Shown: in pieces, positions 1 to 9,157 of the stretch
Numbering within the stretch: the stretch's first letter is position 1
Layout of the letters: each line of letters starts with the position of its first letter
NCBI GenBank assembly: GCA_023404095.1
Contig: JAEYDD010000041.1
Coordinates: 310,001-374,000 of the forward strand
From: Pseudomonadota bacterium
Lineage (GTDB): Bacteria; Pseudomonadota; Alphaproteobacteria; Rhizobiales; Rhizobiaceae
Length of the DNA: 64,000 bases
Reading direction: 5' to 3'
Notes under the pieces: generated by a model
Databases searched by the model: none
What the model was told of the DNA's origin: nothing
What the model saw: only the letters and a program-made list of their open reading frames with translations
Position numbers and translations under genes: made by a program

Positions 1-1447
1 CCGTGGAAGACAGGCGCTTCAGCCGCTGGCCGATCGCGTCCGCCACAGCGCCGCCCACGCCCGTATCGATCTCGTCGAAGACCAGCGTCGGTGCGGAACC
101 GCGATCGGCGAGGGCCACCTTCAACGCCAGCAGGAAGCGCGAGAGCTCACCCCCGGATGCCACCTTCATGATCGGGCCGGGACGCGTGCCGGGATTGGTC
201 TGGACGTGGAACTCGACGGTGTCGATCCCCTCCTCCGCCCCGCCCTCGGGATCGGTGGTGATGTTGACCATGAAGCGGGCGCGCTCGAGCTTCAACGCCG
301 GCAGCTCCGCCATGACGGCGGCGGCAAGCGCCTCCCCGGTGTGATGACGGCGCTCCGATAGCGCGCGCGCGGCGGCATCATAGGCCGCGCGCATGTCCTT
401 CACGCCCTGTTCGAGATGGACGAGCTTTTCCTCGCCGGCGTCGAGATCGGCCAGGTCGCCGATCATCCGCGCTGCCAGCGCCGGCAGGCCGGAGACCGGC
501 ACGGAATACTTGCGCGAGGCGGCGCGCAGCGCAAACAGCCGCTCTTCCGTCCGCTCCAAAAGCTTCGGATCAAACTCGGTCTTGCGCAGCGCCGCTTCGA
601 CCGCCATCTGCGCGTCGGATAGCTGGTCAACGGCGCGGCCGAGCAGTTCCACCGTCTCTTCGAGCAGCCCTGGCGCTTCCTGGGCCTTGCGCTCCAGCCG
701 GCGCACCATCGAGGCGATCACCGGGACGGGCGAAGCATTGCCGTTGAGGAAGTCGCTCGCCTCGCTGATGTCGCCGGCGATCCGCTCGGCCTTCATCATG
801 CGCGACCGCTCTTCGGCCAGGACCTCCTCCTCGCCGTCCTGCGGCGAGAGCTTTTCCAGTTCTTCCACCGAGGAGCGCAGATAGTCCGCCTCGCGCGCCG
901 CAGCCGCCACCTTTTCCCGGTGCCGGCGAAGCGCACGCTCGGCCTCGCGCCAGCGCTGATAGAGCACCGCGACCTCGCCCGCCGCCTCCCCAAGGCCGCC
1001 GAAGGCGTCCAGCAGCAGCCGGTGGGCATCGGTGTCGATCAGCGCACGATCATCATGCTGGCCGTGGATTTCCACCAGCCTCTGCCCCGCCTGGCGCATC
1101 AGCTGTACCGAAACCGGCTGGTCGTTGACATAGGCCTTGGTGCGTCCGTCAGCGGACTGCACGCGGCGGAAGATCAGGTCGCCGTCGTCGTCGATGCCGT
1201 TGTCGCGCAGCAAGGCGCGCGCCGCATGCTCCTGCGGCACATCGAACACCGCCGTTACCTGCCCCTTGTCGAGCCCGTGACGGACGAGCGAGCCGTCGCC
1301 GCGCCCGCCGAGCGCCAGCGAAAGGCTGTCGAGAAGTATGGATTTTCCAGCACCGGTCTCGCCGGTCAGCACCGACAGGCCCGCGTCGAAGCCAAGGTCA
1401 AGCCGTTCGATCAGGACGATATCGCGGATCGAAAGCTGTGCCAGCAT
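1..1447 (-). CDS. recN: DNA repair protein RecN, C-terminus cut by window edge
   Basis: SMC-like ATPase of recombinational double-strand break repair, acting in the cytoplasm. About 482 codons are visible; RecN is usually about 557 residues, so roughly the last 75 residues lie outside the window. The Walker A motif GETGAGKS is at residues 29-36, a long charged coiled-coil region fills the middle, and the signature/Walker B part (ASGGELSR, then LVFDEIDTGVGG) is near the visible end, so both halves of the ATPase are present. The ATG chosen gives the typical RecN N-terminus (MLAQLSIRDIVLIERL). It lies 21 bp downstream of bamD on the same strand, as in many alphaproteobacteria, and is probably cotranscribed with it. 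Confidence 0.96.
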   Translation of the reverse strand, partial: MLAQLSIRDIVLIERLDLGFDAGLSVLTGETGAGKSILLDSLSLALGGRGDGSLVRHGLDKGQVTAVFDVPQEHAARALLRDNGIDDDGDLIFRRVQSADGRTKAYVNDQPVSVQLMRQAGQRLVEIHGQHDDRALIDTDAHRLLLDAFGGLGEAAGEVAVLYQRWREAERALRRHREKVAAAAREADYLRSSVEELEKLSPQDGEEEVLAEERSRMMKAERIAGDISEASDFLNGNASPVPVIASMVRRLERKAQEAPGLLEETVELLGRAVDQLSDAQMAVEAALRKTEFDPKLLERTEERLFALRAASRKYSVPVSGLPALAARMIGDLADLDAGEEKLVHLEQGVKDMRAAYDAAARALSERRHHTGEALAAAVMAELPALKLERARFMVNITTDPEGGAEEGIDTVEFHVQTNPGTRPGPIMKVASGGELSRFLLALKVALADRGSAPTLVFDEIDTGVGGAVADAIGQRLKRLSST

Positions 1448-1468
1448 CCGGTTTCGTATCTCTTCAGC

Positions 1469-2332
1469 TCAGGCGCCAATCAGTTGCTTGCCGGCGCGCG
1501 AAATCCAGGAACCCGCATTCTCCCGTGGCTCCAGTCCCTTGGACTGCAGAAGCTTGTAGGAGTCGGCATACCACTGGCTGTCCGGGTAGTTGTGACCAAG
1601 GACGGCGGCGGCGGTCTGCGCTTCGGTGGAAATACCCATCGCATAATAGGCTTCGACCAGACGCGCGAGTGCCTCTTCGATCTGGTTGGTGGCCGGATAC
1701 TGCTCGACGACGGTCCGGAAGCGCGTAATGGCCGCCAGGTATTCCTTGCGCTCGAGATAGTAGCGCCCGACCTGCATCTCCTTGCCGGCCAGCTGGTCGC
1801 GCGCGAAACGGATCTTCGTCTGCGCGTCCTCGACATACTCCGAATCCGGATATTTGTTCACGACGTTCTGCATCGCCTCGATCGTCTTCGTCGCGGCGCG
1901 CTGGTCCTGCGTCACGCTCGGGATCTGCTTTGCATAGGCGAGGCCGACAATGTACTGCGCGTAAGCTGCGTCTTCCGATTCGGGATAGAGGTTCAGATAT
2001 CGCGTTCCGGCGGTAATCGCCTCCTCGGTCGCGCCCTGTCGATAGTTGACGAAGGCGTTCATCACCAGAGCCTTGCGCGCATATTCGGAGAACGGGTGCT
2101 GCCGGTCGATCGCAGCAAACTTGCGCGAAGCCTCTGTCACCTTGCCCGCATTGAGGTTGGCAAGACCCTGATTGTAGAGCACTTCCGGCGACTCGGTCTC
2201 TGCCGTCAGCTTGGTGATGTCGATATCGGGATCGCTTTGGCATGCCGTCAGCGCCAGCGGCGCCGTCGACAGGAGGGCGACGCAGACAATCCGCGTCCAA
2301 CGCTTAGCATCGACAATCCCTGCAAATTTCAT
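1469..2332 (-). CDS. bamD: Outer membrane assembly lipoprotein BamD (ComL)
   Basis: Essential lipoprotein of the BAM complex that inserts beta-barrel proteins into the outer membrane. 287 residues. The N-terminus is a signal peptide with lipobox LTAC, lipidation Cys at residue 31. The rest consists of TPR-like helical repeats (for example the LYNQGLANLNAGKVTEA and YIVGLAYAKQIP segments), typical of the family. It follows lpxC and precedes recN on the same strand. Assignment rests on family features and on the lpxC-bamD-recN order known in Rhizobiales. Confidence 0.95.
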   Translation of the reverse strand: MKFAGIVDAKRWTRIVCVALLSTAPLALTACQSDPDIDITKLTAETESPEVLYNQGLANLNAGKVTEASRKFAAIDRQHPFSEYARKALVMNAFVNYRQGATEEAITAGTRYLNLYPESEDAAYAQYIVGLAYAKQIPSVTQDQRAATKTIEAMQNVVNKYPDSEYVEDAQTKIRFARDQLAGKEMQVGRYYLERKEYLAAITRFRTVVEQYPATNQIEEALARLVEAYYAMGISTEAQTAAAVLGHNYPDSQWYADSYKLLQSKGLEPRENAGSWISRAGKQLIGA

Positions 2333-2499
2333 CTGACAATCCCAATATCAGCACGGCGCTCTGTTCGAGCGCCGTTCAATTACCGCGTTCTAGCCCCAAA
2401 CTTGCGGAGACCGCAACGCCATGCAGGCGCATTAACGCAATTTTATGGCAAAGATTGTGTGAAACCATCGCGATGCAGGGATATCCCCCGCTTCCCGAC

Positions 2500-3453
2500 T
2501 CAGGCCGACCAGGGGGCGAATTCCGGTGCATTGACCGCGATGAGTTCACGCTTGCCTGCGCGTGCACGGGGAGCGGAAGCCTCGACCACCTCGTAGGCGG
2601 TACGATCGTTCAGCAGCGCCTTCAGCGCCAGCGCGTTCATCTTGTGCCCGCCGCGATAGGAGCGGTAGCAGCCGATGAACTGCGCACCGGCCAGCGCCAG
2701 GTCGCCGACGGCGTCCAGCGTCTTATGACGGGCGAACTCGTCACTATAGCGCAGCCCCTCGACGTTGATGACGGTGTTGTCATCCGAAATGACCACGGAG
2801 TTTTCGAGCGACGAGCCGAGCGCGTAACCGGCGGCCCACAGACGCTCGACGTCGCGCATGAACCCGAAGGTGCGGGCGCGGGAAAGCTCGGACCGGAACG
2901 TGGCAGGCGTCAGCTCGCCCTTCCAGGCCTGCCGGCCGATCAGCGGGCAATCGAAATCGATCTCGACCTCGAAGCGCGTGCCGTCATGCGGGGAGAACTC
3001 GGCCCAAGACGAACCCGATTCGACGCGCACAGGCTTGACGACGCGGATATAGCGACGCTTGACAGCAAGCGGGCGCAGACCGACCTGGTCGATCGCCTCG
3101 ATAAAGGGCGCCGAACTGCCGTCCATGATCGGCATTTCCGCGCCGCTGACCTCGATGAGAACGTTGTCGAGCGACAGCGCATAAAGGGCAGCCATCACAT
3201 GCTCGATCGTCGCGATCGACTTCTCGGGCGAGAAGCCGAGCACGGTGCAAAGATCGGTATTGCCCACCTGCGAGGAAACCGCGCGATATTCGTTTACGTT
3301 GCCATTATCGTGCACGCGCTGGAATACGATGCCGGTATCGGCCTCGGACGGATGAAAAGTGATCGACACCGTCGCGCCCGAATGGACGCCGGTTCCCGAA
3401 ATCGTGACCGGGCTAGAGATCGTCGTCTGAAAACCCAGCAAGCTGATGGACAT
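2500..3453 (-). CDS. lpxC: UDP-3-O-acyl-N-acetylglucosamine deacetylase LpxC
   Basis: Zinc amidase that catalyses the committed step of lipid A synthesis. 317 residues, standard length. The zinc ligands are visible: H85 in IEHVMAAL, and H243 and D247 in HKTLDAVGD; the catalytic His is H270 in RGGHKMNALALKAL. The start ATG has AAGG nine bases upstream. It is separated from ftsZ by 314 bp containing a strong terminator (3711-3747), so it is likely transcribed from its own promoter; the remaining 250 bp of that gap show no gene. A 167-bp gap separates it from bamD. Confidence 0.97.
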   Translation of the reverse strand: MSISLLGFQTTISSPVTISGTGVHSGATVSITFHPSEADTGIVFQRVHDNGNVNEYRAVSSQVGNTDLCTVLGFSPEKSIATIEHVMAALYALSLDNVLIEVSGAEMPIMDGSSAPFIEAIDQVGLRPLAVKRRYIRVVKPVRVESGSSWAEFSPHDGTRFEVEIDFDCPLIGRQAWKGELTPATFRSELSRARTFGFMRDVERLWAAGYALGSSLENSVVISDDNTVINVEGLRYSDEFARHKTLDAVGDLALAGAQFIGCYRSYRGGHKMNALALKALLNDRTAYEVVEASAPRARAGKRELIAVNAPEFAPWSA

Positions 3454-3710
3454 TCTAATTCGCCTTATCTTTAAACCGGCGCCGCACGCCGGCCGTCACT
3501 TATAACTTCGTGCGCCTCTCAACCGCCGACATCCGGCAACGGGGGCTGCACTACCGAAACCTTGGCAGGGTCTGGAAAACCGCCCATGAATCAATGCCAT
3601 GGCCTCGTTTCTGGCCGGAATGTAGTTGCGCGCCCCGTCCGATACAAATCACTGTTTCTTTCGCTTTGTTACGCCCCACAGGTTCCGGATAATATCTTGA
3701 AAACGCTGAT

Positions 3711-3747
3711 AAAAATTCGGGCCCGGATCATCGATCCGGACCCGAAT
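3711..3747 (-). terminator. Rho-independent terminator of ftsZ
   Basis: Inverted repeat with 15-nt arms at 3715-3729 and 3733-3747 (the ATTCGGG and CCCGAAT ends match exactly; one internal C/A mismatch), 3-nt loop, followed in the minus direction by a run of five T. It lies about 20 bp beyond the ftsZ stop codon. Arm and T-run geometry are seen directly; termination is inferred. Confidence 0.88.
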
Positions 3748-3767
3748 GTGACATCATGTTACACCCG

Positions 3768-5540
3768 TCAGTTCGACTGGCGGCGCAGGAAGGCGGGGAT
3801 CTCCAGCTGGTCGTCCTCGCTCAGCGCGCGCGGCTGCGGATTGGCGCGGCCGTGGTCGTCGAGCTGCCCGCGGCGGGGTGCGTACACGCTCGCTTCCGGC
3901 GACAGAGCGCGGCGCTGGGGTGCCGGCGCTGCCGGCTCGGCAGCGGCGTGATGCTCTTCCTCGTCGCGGCGCGAGAGCGAGTTGGTGATCCGCTTCAGCA
4001 GCCCCATCGGACCACGCTCTTCCGGCTGTGCCTGCACCGGCGGCTGAACGCGGCGCTCCATCTCTGCCTGGACGACCGGGGGGAAGTCCTCGATCTTGGG
4101 CATGCGAGTCGCTACCGGCTCTTCGCGGATGATCGGAGCGGCCGGCTCGGCGCGCTGGGCGACGGGCGCGGGCTGCTGATACTGCGGTTGATGGTACTGC
4201 GGCTGCTGATACTGGGCCTGCGGTGCCGGCGCCGGACGGGCGGCCAAGGGGGCTTCCGTTGCCGGAGCGGCAGCAAAGAGGCGGCTCTGCGGACGGAACT
4301 CTTCGTGCTGGACCGGAGCGGGCTTGGCTTCCGGCAGGGAGAGCTCGCGCTCCAGGCCCAGTTCGGCGGCCCGGATCGTCTCGGCGATTGGATCTGCCGC
4401 CTTGACCGGTTGCGGAGCGACGGGCTGCGGCGCAGCCGGCTGCGCCATGACCGGAGCCGGGGCCGGAGCGACCGGCTGGGAGACCTGCGGCTGCGGCGGA
4501 ACGGCAGCGGACGGACGGACCAGCGGCTTGTTCACCGGACGATAGTCGGCAGACTTGCCGGCCACCTCAGCGGCGGCGCGGTCGATGCCGGTGGCAACCA
4601 CGGAGACGCGGATCAGGCCTTCCAGTTCCTCATCGAAGGTGGCGCCGAGGATGATGTTGGCGTCCGGATCGACTTCCTCGCGGATGCGGGTCGCCGCCTC
4701 GTCCACTTCGAACAGCGTCAGGTCGCGACCACCGGTGATGGAGATCAGCAGGCCTTGCGCGCCCTTCATCGAGGTTTCGTCGAGCAGCGGGTTGGCGATT
4801 GCGGCTTCGGCTGCGGCCATCGCGCGGCCTTCGCCGGATGCCTCACCGGTGCCCATCATCGCACGGCCCATTTCACGCATCACCGAGCGGACGTCGGCGA
4901 AGTCGAGGTTGATCAGGCCTTCCTTGACCATCAGGTCGGTGATGCAGGCGACGCCCGAGTAGAGGACCTGGTCGGCCATCGCAAAGGCGTCGGCAAAGGT
5001 CGTCTTGTCGTTGGCGATACGGAACAGGTTCTGGTTCGGGATCACGATCAGCGTGTCGACCGACTTCTGCAGTTCCTGGATGCCCTGCTCGGCAAGCCGC
5101 ATGCGGCGACCGCCCTCGAAGTGGAAGGGTTTGGTGACGACGCCGACGGTCAGGATGCCCTTGTTGCGGGCCGCCTGTGCGACGATCGGAGCAGCGCCGG
5201 TGCCCGTGCCGCCGCCCATGCCGGCGGTGACGAAGCACATGTGCGTGCCGTGCAGGTGATCGATGATCTCGTCGATGCACTCCTCGGCGGCCGCGCGGCC
5301 GACTTCGGGCTGCGAGCCGGCGCCGAGACCCTCGGTGACCTGGGCGCCCATCTGGATGATGCGCTCGGCCTTGGTCATCGTCAGCGCCTGGGCATCCGTG
5401 TTGGCGACGACAAAGTCGACGCCCTGGAGACCGGCCGTGATCATGTTGTTGACAGCGTTGCCGCCGCCGCCGCCGACACCGAAGACGGTGATGCGGGGCT
5501 TCAGCTCAGTGATGTCCGGCTTCTGCAGCTTGATCGTCAT
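3768..5540 (-). CDS. ftsZ: Cell division GTPase FtsZ, long-linker form
   Basis: Tubulin homologue that forms the Z ring at midcell. With the ATG chosen the protein has 590 residues, starting MTIKLQKPDITELKPRI; AAAGGA lies about 8 nt upstream. A longer reading adds 13 residues without family support. The GTP-binding tubulin signature GGGTGTG is at 109-115 and the synergy-loop region follows. After about residue 320 comes a long linker rich in Pro, Gln and Ala (repeats of QYQQPQYHQ type), ending in the conserved C-terminal peptide DQLEIPAFLRRQ that binds FtsA and other tethers. The extended linker is typical of rhizobial FtsZ1. Preceded by ftsA at 95 bp; followed by a terminator. Confidence 0.98.
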   Translation of the reverse strand: MTIKLQKPDITELKPRITVFGVGGGGGNAVNNMITAGLQGVDFVVANTDAQALTMTKAERIIQMGAQVTEGLGAGSQPEVGRAAAEECIDEIIDHLHGTHMCFVTAGMGGGTGTGAAPIVAQAARNKGILTVGVVTKPFHFEGGRRMRLAEQGIQELQKSVDTLIVIPNQNLFRIANDKTTFADAFAMADQVLYSGVACITDLMVKEGLINLDFADVRSVMREMGRAMMGTGEASGEGRAMAAAEAAIANPLLDETSMKGAQGLLISITGGRDLTLFEVDEAATRIREEVDPDANIILGATFDEELEGLIRVSVVATGIDRAAAEVAGKSADYRPVNKPLVRPSAAVPPQPQVSQPVAPAPAPVMAQPAAPQPVAPQPVKAADPIAETIRAAELGLERELSLPEAKPAPVQHEEFRPQSRLFAAAPATEAPLAARPAPAPQAQYQQPQYHQPQYQQPAPVAQRAEPAAPIIREEPVATRMPKIEDFPPVVQAEMERRVQPPVQAQPEERGPMGLLKRITNSLSRRDEEEHHAAAEPAAPAPQRRALSPEASVYAPRRGQLDDHGRANPQPRALSEDDQLEIPAFLRRQSN

Positions 5541-5635
5541 TGCATTTGTTCCTTTGTCTGTTCCGGCCCGCGTCGCCACACGGCCAAATTGTCTAATTTC
5601 GTATCCGCCTTACGCTTCACCCGGCGGCAAACCCG

Positions 5636-6967
5636 TCAGAAACTTTCCTTCAGCCACTGCCCCATCCGGGCGATCCGGCCGTTTCCTCCTGCAAGCGACG
5701 CAAGCATGCCGCCCTGCGTCGAATGCGCTTCCAACTCCGCCACCTGCGGATAGATCATCAGGCCGACCGCCGTGGAAAACGCCGCACCCTTGGCCGCGGC
5801 AGGCAGGCCCGAAACGCCGAGCGGCCGCCCGACGCGAACGTTGCGCGCGAGGATCCGGCGCGCGGCTTCCGGCAGTCCCGTGAGCTGGCTGGCACCACCC
5901 GTCAGGACGATTCTCTTTCCGACGATCGGCGAGAAGCCGGAGCGCTGGATCCGATCGCGGATCAGTTCCAGCGTTTCCTCGATGCGGGCGCAGACGATGC
6001 GCGAGAGCAGCGCGCGCGGCACGTGGGTCGGCTGGTCGCGATCGTCCTCGCCGATCGGCGGGACGGCTACGATATCGCTTTCGTCGGATGCGTTCGGCAG
6101 CGCCGAGCCATGCACGACCTTGAGACGCTCCGCATCCTCGATCCGGGTGGAGAGGCCGCGGGCAATGTCGGTCGTGACGTGGTGACCGCCGAGCGCGACC
6201 GCGTCGGCATGGACGAGCTTGCCTTCGGCGAAGACGGAGATCGCCGTGGTGCCGCCGCCCATGTCGATGCAGGCGCAGCCCAGTTCCACTTCGTCGTCGA
6301 CGAGTGCCGAGAGGCCGCTCGCATACGGTGTTGCCACCATGCCCTCGACCGAGAGGTGCGCACGGTTGACGCAAAGCTCCAGGTTCTTCAGTGCGGTCCG
6401 CTCGGCCGTCAGCACATGCATGTCCACGCCGAGGACGTCGCCATACATCGACAGCGGGTCCCGGATGCCGCGCTCGCCGTCCAGCGAGTAACCGGTCGGA
6501 AGCGAATGCAGGATGGCCCGGTCCTGGCGGATCGAGCGCTGGCCGGCGGCGGCCAGCACCTTGCGCAGGTCGGCCGCTTCGACTTCCTGGCCGCCGAGGT
6601 CGATCGTGCCGGTGTAGATGTCGCTCTGCAGCCGCCCGGCTGAAACGTTGACGATCAGGCTGTCGATCGTCAGCCCCGCCATGCGCTCGGCGGCATCCAC
6701 CGCCAGCCGCACGACGCTTTCTGCCGCGTCGAGGTCGGCGATCACGCCGTTCTTGACGCCGCGGGAGCGGTGATGGCCGATGCCGATGATCTCGATCGAG
6801 TGCGTGCGGCCGGGAAGGATTTCGCTTTCCGGACGGGGCGTCAGCTTGCCGATCATGCAGACGACCTTGGTCGATCCGATATCGAGCACCGAAACGACAT
6901 GAGACCGCTTCGAATTGAGCGGCTTAAGGCGAGGCAGACCGAAATGGGAGGAGCCGAAGATACTCAT
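5636..6967 (-). CDS. ftsA: Cell division protein FtsA
   Basis: Actin-like ATPase that tethers FtsZ filaments to the inner membrane and recruits later divisome proteins. 443 residues. Actin-fold phosphate-1 motif VLDIGSTKVVCMIG lies near residue 30, the 1C domain follows, and the phosphate-2 region (CACIDMGGGTTAISVF) is around residue 233. The C-terminal end RMGQWLKESF is an amphipathic membrane-targeting helix. The start codon overlaps the ftsQ stop as ATGA, implying coupled translation. Confidence 0.97.
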   Translation of the reverse strand: MSIFGSSHFGLPRLKPLNSKRSHVVSVLDIGSTKVVCMIGKLTPRPESEILPGRTHSIEIIGIGHHRSRGVKNGVIADLDAAESVVRLAVDAAERMAGLTIDSLIVNVSAGRLQSDIYTGTIDLGGQEVEAADLRKVLAAAGQRSIRQDRAILHSLPTGYSLDGERGIRDPLSMYGDVLGVDMHVLTAERTALKNLELCVNRAHLSVEGMVATPYASGLSALVDDEVELGCACIDMGGGTTAISVFAEGKLVHADAVALGGHHVTTDIARGLSTRIEDAERLKVVHGSALPNASDESDIVAVPPIGEDDRDQPTHVPRALLSRIVCARIEETLELIRDRIQRSGFSPIVGKRIVLTGGASQLTGLPEAARRILARNVRVGRPLGVSGLPAAAKGAAFSTAVGLMIYPQVAELEAHSTQGGMLASLAGGNGRIARMGQWLKESF

Positions 6968-7896
6968 GAGCGATCGGTTACCTTCTTGAGTTCCTTTGTG
7001 CGCTGATCGAGGACGACCTTGCGGCGCTCCAGCGCCCCCTCGGTCAGGCGGATCGTCGTGCGATCTTCGAGCCTGAGGTCGACGGCTGCGATATCGCGCT
7101 CGAGGACCCCCTGCTCCGCCTGCAGCCGGAAGAGCTGCTCCATCGCACGCGGCACGTTCATTTCCGGCAGCATGACGATCACGCCGTTGTCCAGGCGCAG
7201 GTCCCAGCGGCGGCCGGCAACCCGGACATAGGCCCGAACGCGCGCCTTGATTTCCGGCCAGTTGTCGAACTGCTTGTCGAAATCGGCGGCGGCAGCCTCC
7301 GCATCCCGGCCGACGAAAAGTGGCAATGCCGAGAACTTGTTATCGCGCAGCGGGGCGATGACGCTGCCGTTCCTTTCGATCAGCGACAGGTCGTTGCCGT
7401 GCTGCCAGATCGCAAACGCGGTGCGCTCCTTCAGCGTGACCTCGATGGTGCCGGGATAGACCTTGCGAACCGAGACCTCCTCGACCCAGGGCAGCTTTGC
7501 GAGCCTTTGCCGCGCCTCTTCGATATCGAGGGCAACGAGCGAGGTCGTGCCGTCGAGGCCGAGCTGCTCAAGGATGTCGATCTCGGAGGTCTCGCGGGCA
7601 CCCGAAACCTTCACGTCGTCGATGGCGAAGCCCGCGGCCGTCGTGGTCGACTGGGCGAAGTCCTGCGTGTGACCACCGAGCGACATACCGTAGAAGCCGG
7701 TAGCGGCCAGGAACGAGACGGCCGCAACGGTGCCCGCGTGGCGCGGTATCGCTACGCGACCGACAGCAAGACTGACGGCAAAACGCACGATGCGACGCAG
7801 CGGACGCGGCAGCACGCGGCCGGACTCGGCCTCCACCAGACCTGCAGCGTCCGGCTGACGTACCCTGCTTCTTTTTTTGCCGGTCAACGCAAACAA
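6964..7896 (-). CDS. ftsQ: Cell division protein FtsQ (TTG start)
   Basis: Bitopic inner membrane divisome protein linking early and late division proteins. 310 residues from a TTG start (MFALTGKKRSRV). The TTG is chosen because GGAGG sits 7 nt upstream; no suitable ATG exists there, and longer frames run back inside ddlB. One membrane segment lies near residues 68-90 (VAAVSFLAATGFYGMSLGG), followed by a POTRA domain (IDDVKVSGARETSEIDIL onward) and the FtsQ domain. It overlaps the ddlB end by 13 nt and the ftsA start by 4 nt. Confidence 0.93.
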   Translation of the reverse strand: MFALTGKKRSRVRQPDAAGLVEAESGRVLPRPLRRIVRFAVSLAVGRVAIPRHAGTVAAVSFLAATGFYGMSLGGHTQDFAQSTTTAAGFAIDDVKVSGARETSEIDILEQLGLDGTTSLVALDIEEARQRLAKLPWVEEVSVRKVYPGTIEVTLKERTAFAIWQHGNDLSLIERNGSVIAPLRDNKFSALPLFVGRDAEAAAADFDKQFDNWPEIKARVRAYVRVAGRRWDLRLDNGVIVMLPEMNVPRAMEQLFRLQAEQGVLERDIAAVDLRLEDRTTIRLTEGALERRKVVLDQRTKELKKVTDRS

Positions 7897-8807
7897 GACG
7901 CGTCCTCCACCATCCAACTCAAGAATTCGCCAAAGGAATGACCGGCATGATCGGCCATCTCGGGCACCAGGGACGTCGGAGTCATGCCGGGCTGCGTATT
8001 GATTTCCAGCCACACGATCTCGCCATTTTCGGAGAAGCGGTCATCATATCGAAAGTCCGATCTGCTGACGCCGCGGCACCCGATCGCTTGATGCGCCTTG
8101 AGTGCGAGTGTTTGTATTTTTTGGTAAATATTTGGTGAAATTTGCGCAGGAAGAACGTGGCGAGAGCCGCCTTTAACGTATTTTGCATCATAATCGTAAA
8201 AACCGTGTCCCTGCGGCACCACTTCCGTCACCCCGAGAGCGACATCGCCCATCACGCCGCAAGTGAGTTCGCGGCCGTAGACGTAGCGCTCGACCATGAC
8301 CTGGTCACCATAGCGCCATTCGTCGGAAGTGATCACCTGCGGGGGATGCGGCTGATCCTCCTTCACGATCACCACACCGAAGCTGGACCCCTCGCGGACC
8401 GGCTTGACGACATAGGGCGGCTTCATCGGATGGCTCGACGTGATGTCGAAGCGGTTCATGAGACGCGCTTCAGCAACAGGTACTCCCGCGGCCTTGGCGA
8501 CGATCTTTGCCTGGGCCTTGTCCATGGCGAGCGCCGAGGCGAGAACGCCGGAATGGGTATAGGGAATCTGCAGATATTCCAGGATGCCCTGGATCTTTCC
8601 GTCTTCGCCGAACGGCCCATGCAGTGCGTTGAAGGCGACGTCCGGCCTCAGATCCGACAGTACGGTGGCGACATCGTAGCCGACATCGACACGGGTCACA
8701 CGGTATCCCTGAGCTTCGAGCGCATCCGCGCAGGCATTGCCCGACGAAAGGCTGACAGGCCTTTCGGAGGAAAACCCACCCATCAGCACCGCGACATGCT
8801 TGCTCAT
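7884..8807 (-). CDS. ddlB: D-alanine--D-alanine ligase
   Basis: ATP-grasp ligase making the D-Ala-D-Ala dipeptide for the peptidoglycan stem; cytoplasmic. 307 residues, standard length. N-terminal motif VLMGGFSSERPVSLSSG, ATP-grasp lysine and loop VVKPVREGSSFGV, and the metal/ATP-binding C-terminal segment IVWLEINTQPGMTPTSLVPEMA are all visible. It heads a ddlB-ftsQ-ftsA-ftsZ block, which must have its own promoter because the upstream genes are terminated or divergent. Confidence 0.97.
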   Translation of the reverse strand: MSKHVAVLMGGFSSERPVSLSSGNACADALEAQGYRVTRVDVGYDVATVLSDLRPDVAFNALHGPFGEDGKIQGILEYLQIPYTHSGVLASALAMDKAQAKIVAKAAGVPVAEARLMNRFDITSSHPMKPPYVVKPVREGSSFGVVIVKEDQPHPPQVITSDEWRYGDQVMVERYVYGRELTCGVMGDVALGVTEVVPQGHGFYDYDAKYVKGGSRHVLPAQISPNIYQKIQTLALKAHQAIGCRGVSRSDFRYDDRFSENGEIVWLEINTQPGMTPTSLVPEMADHAGHSFGEFLSWMVEDASCLR

Positions 8808-9054
8808 CTAGACCCCCGGACTCTCGCACACACTGGCTGGAGTCGCTTGCGCGGGCCTGATGCCAACCTGCGCAGCGACTCGAATTGCCGCTCTGGTGTC
8901 ACTACAACGACATTATGGTTAATGAACCGTTTACTTTCGTTAACCGGACGACGCGAACGGGTTAACGCGGGCGTGCCGAATCAAGACGTTCAACCGATTC
9001 ATGCCTTGGAATCAGAGAGTTGGCCGCAATGCAAGCTTTCCATACAAAGCATGA
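8808..9054. other. Non-coding region upstream of ddlB, probable promoter
   Basis: No gene is seen in this stretch. It must hold the promoter of the ddlB-ftsQ-ftsA-ftsZ block. Several GTTAA/TTAAC words cluster here (8918-8922, 8939-8944, about 8960-8965), and TTAA-N7-TTTA at 8919-8933 resembles a degenerate alphaproteobacterial CtrA site (TTAA-N7-TTAA). This is suggestive only. Confidence 0.35.
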
Positions 9055-9098
9055 AACGAGACATCCCGCTCCGGCAGACCGAAGCGGGATGTCTCGTT
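9055..9098 (-). terminator. Long perfect hairpin downstream of aqpZ
   Basis: Inverted repeat with near-perfect arms of about 20 nt (AACGAGACATCCCGCT and its complement, one mismatch), short loop, 60 bp beyond the aqpZ stop. Only a TTTC tail follows on the minus strand, so it may stop transcription weakly or protect mRNA ends. Confidence 0.6.
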
Positions 9099-9157
9099 CC
9101 CTCGTAAGTACACGGCTACCCGGCGACCATTTTTGCGCCCGCGCGGCCGGCTGGAGC

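Noticed and set aside
920..2596. 558-codon plus-strand frame across recN and bamD
   Set aside because: Runs antisense through two known genes and an intergenic gap; no domain.
3756..5753. 665-codon plus-strand frame opposite ftsZ
   Set aside because: Exact antisense of ftsZ; composition (Arg, Gly, Asp-rich) is the usual shadow of GC-rich coding DNA and no family is recognised.
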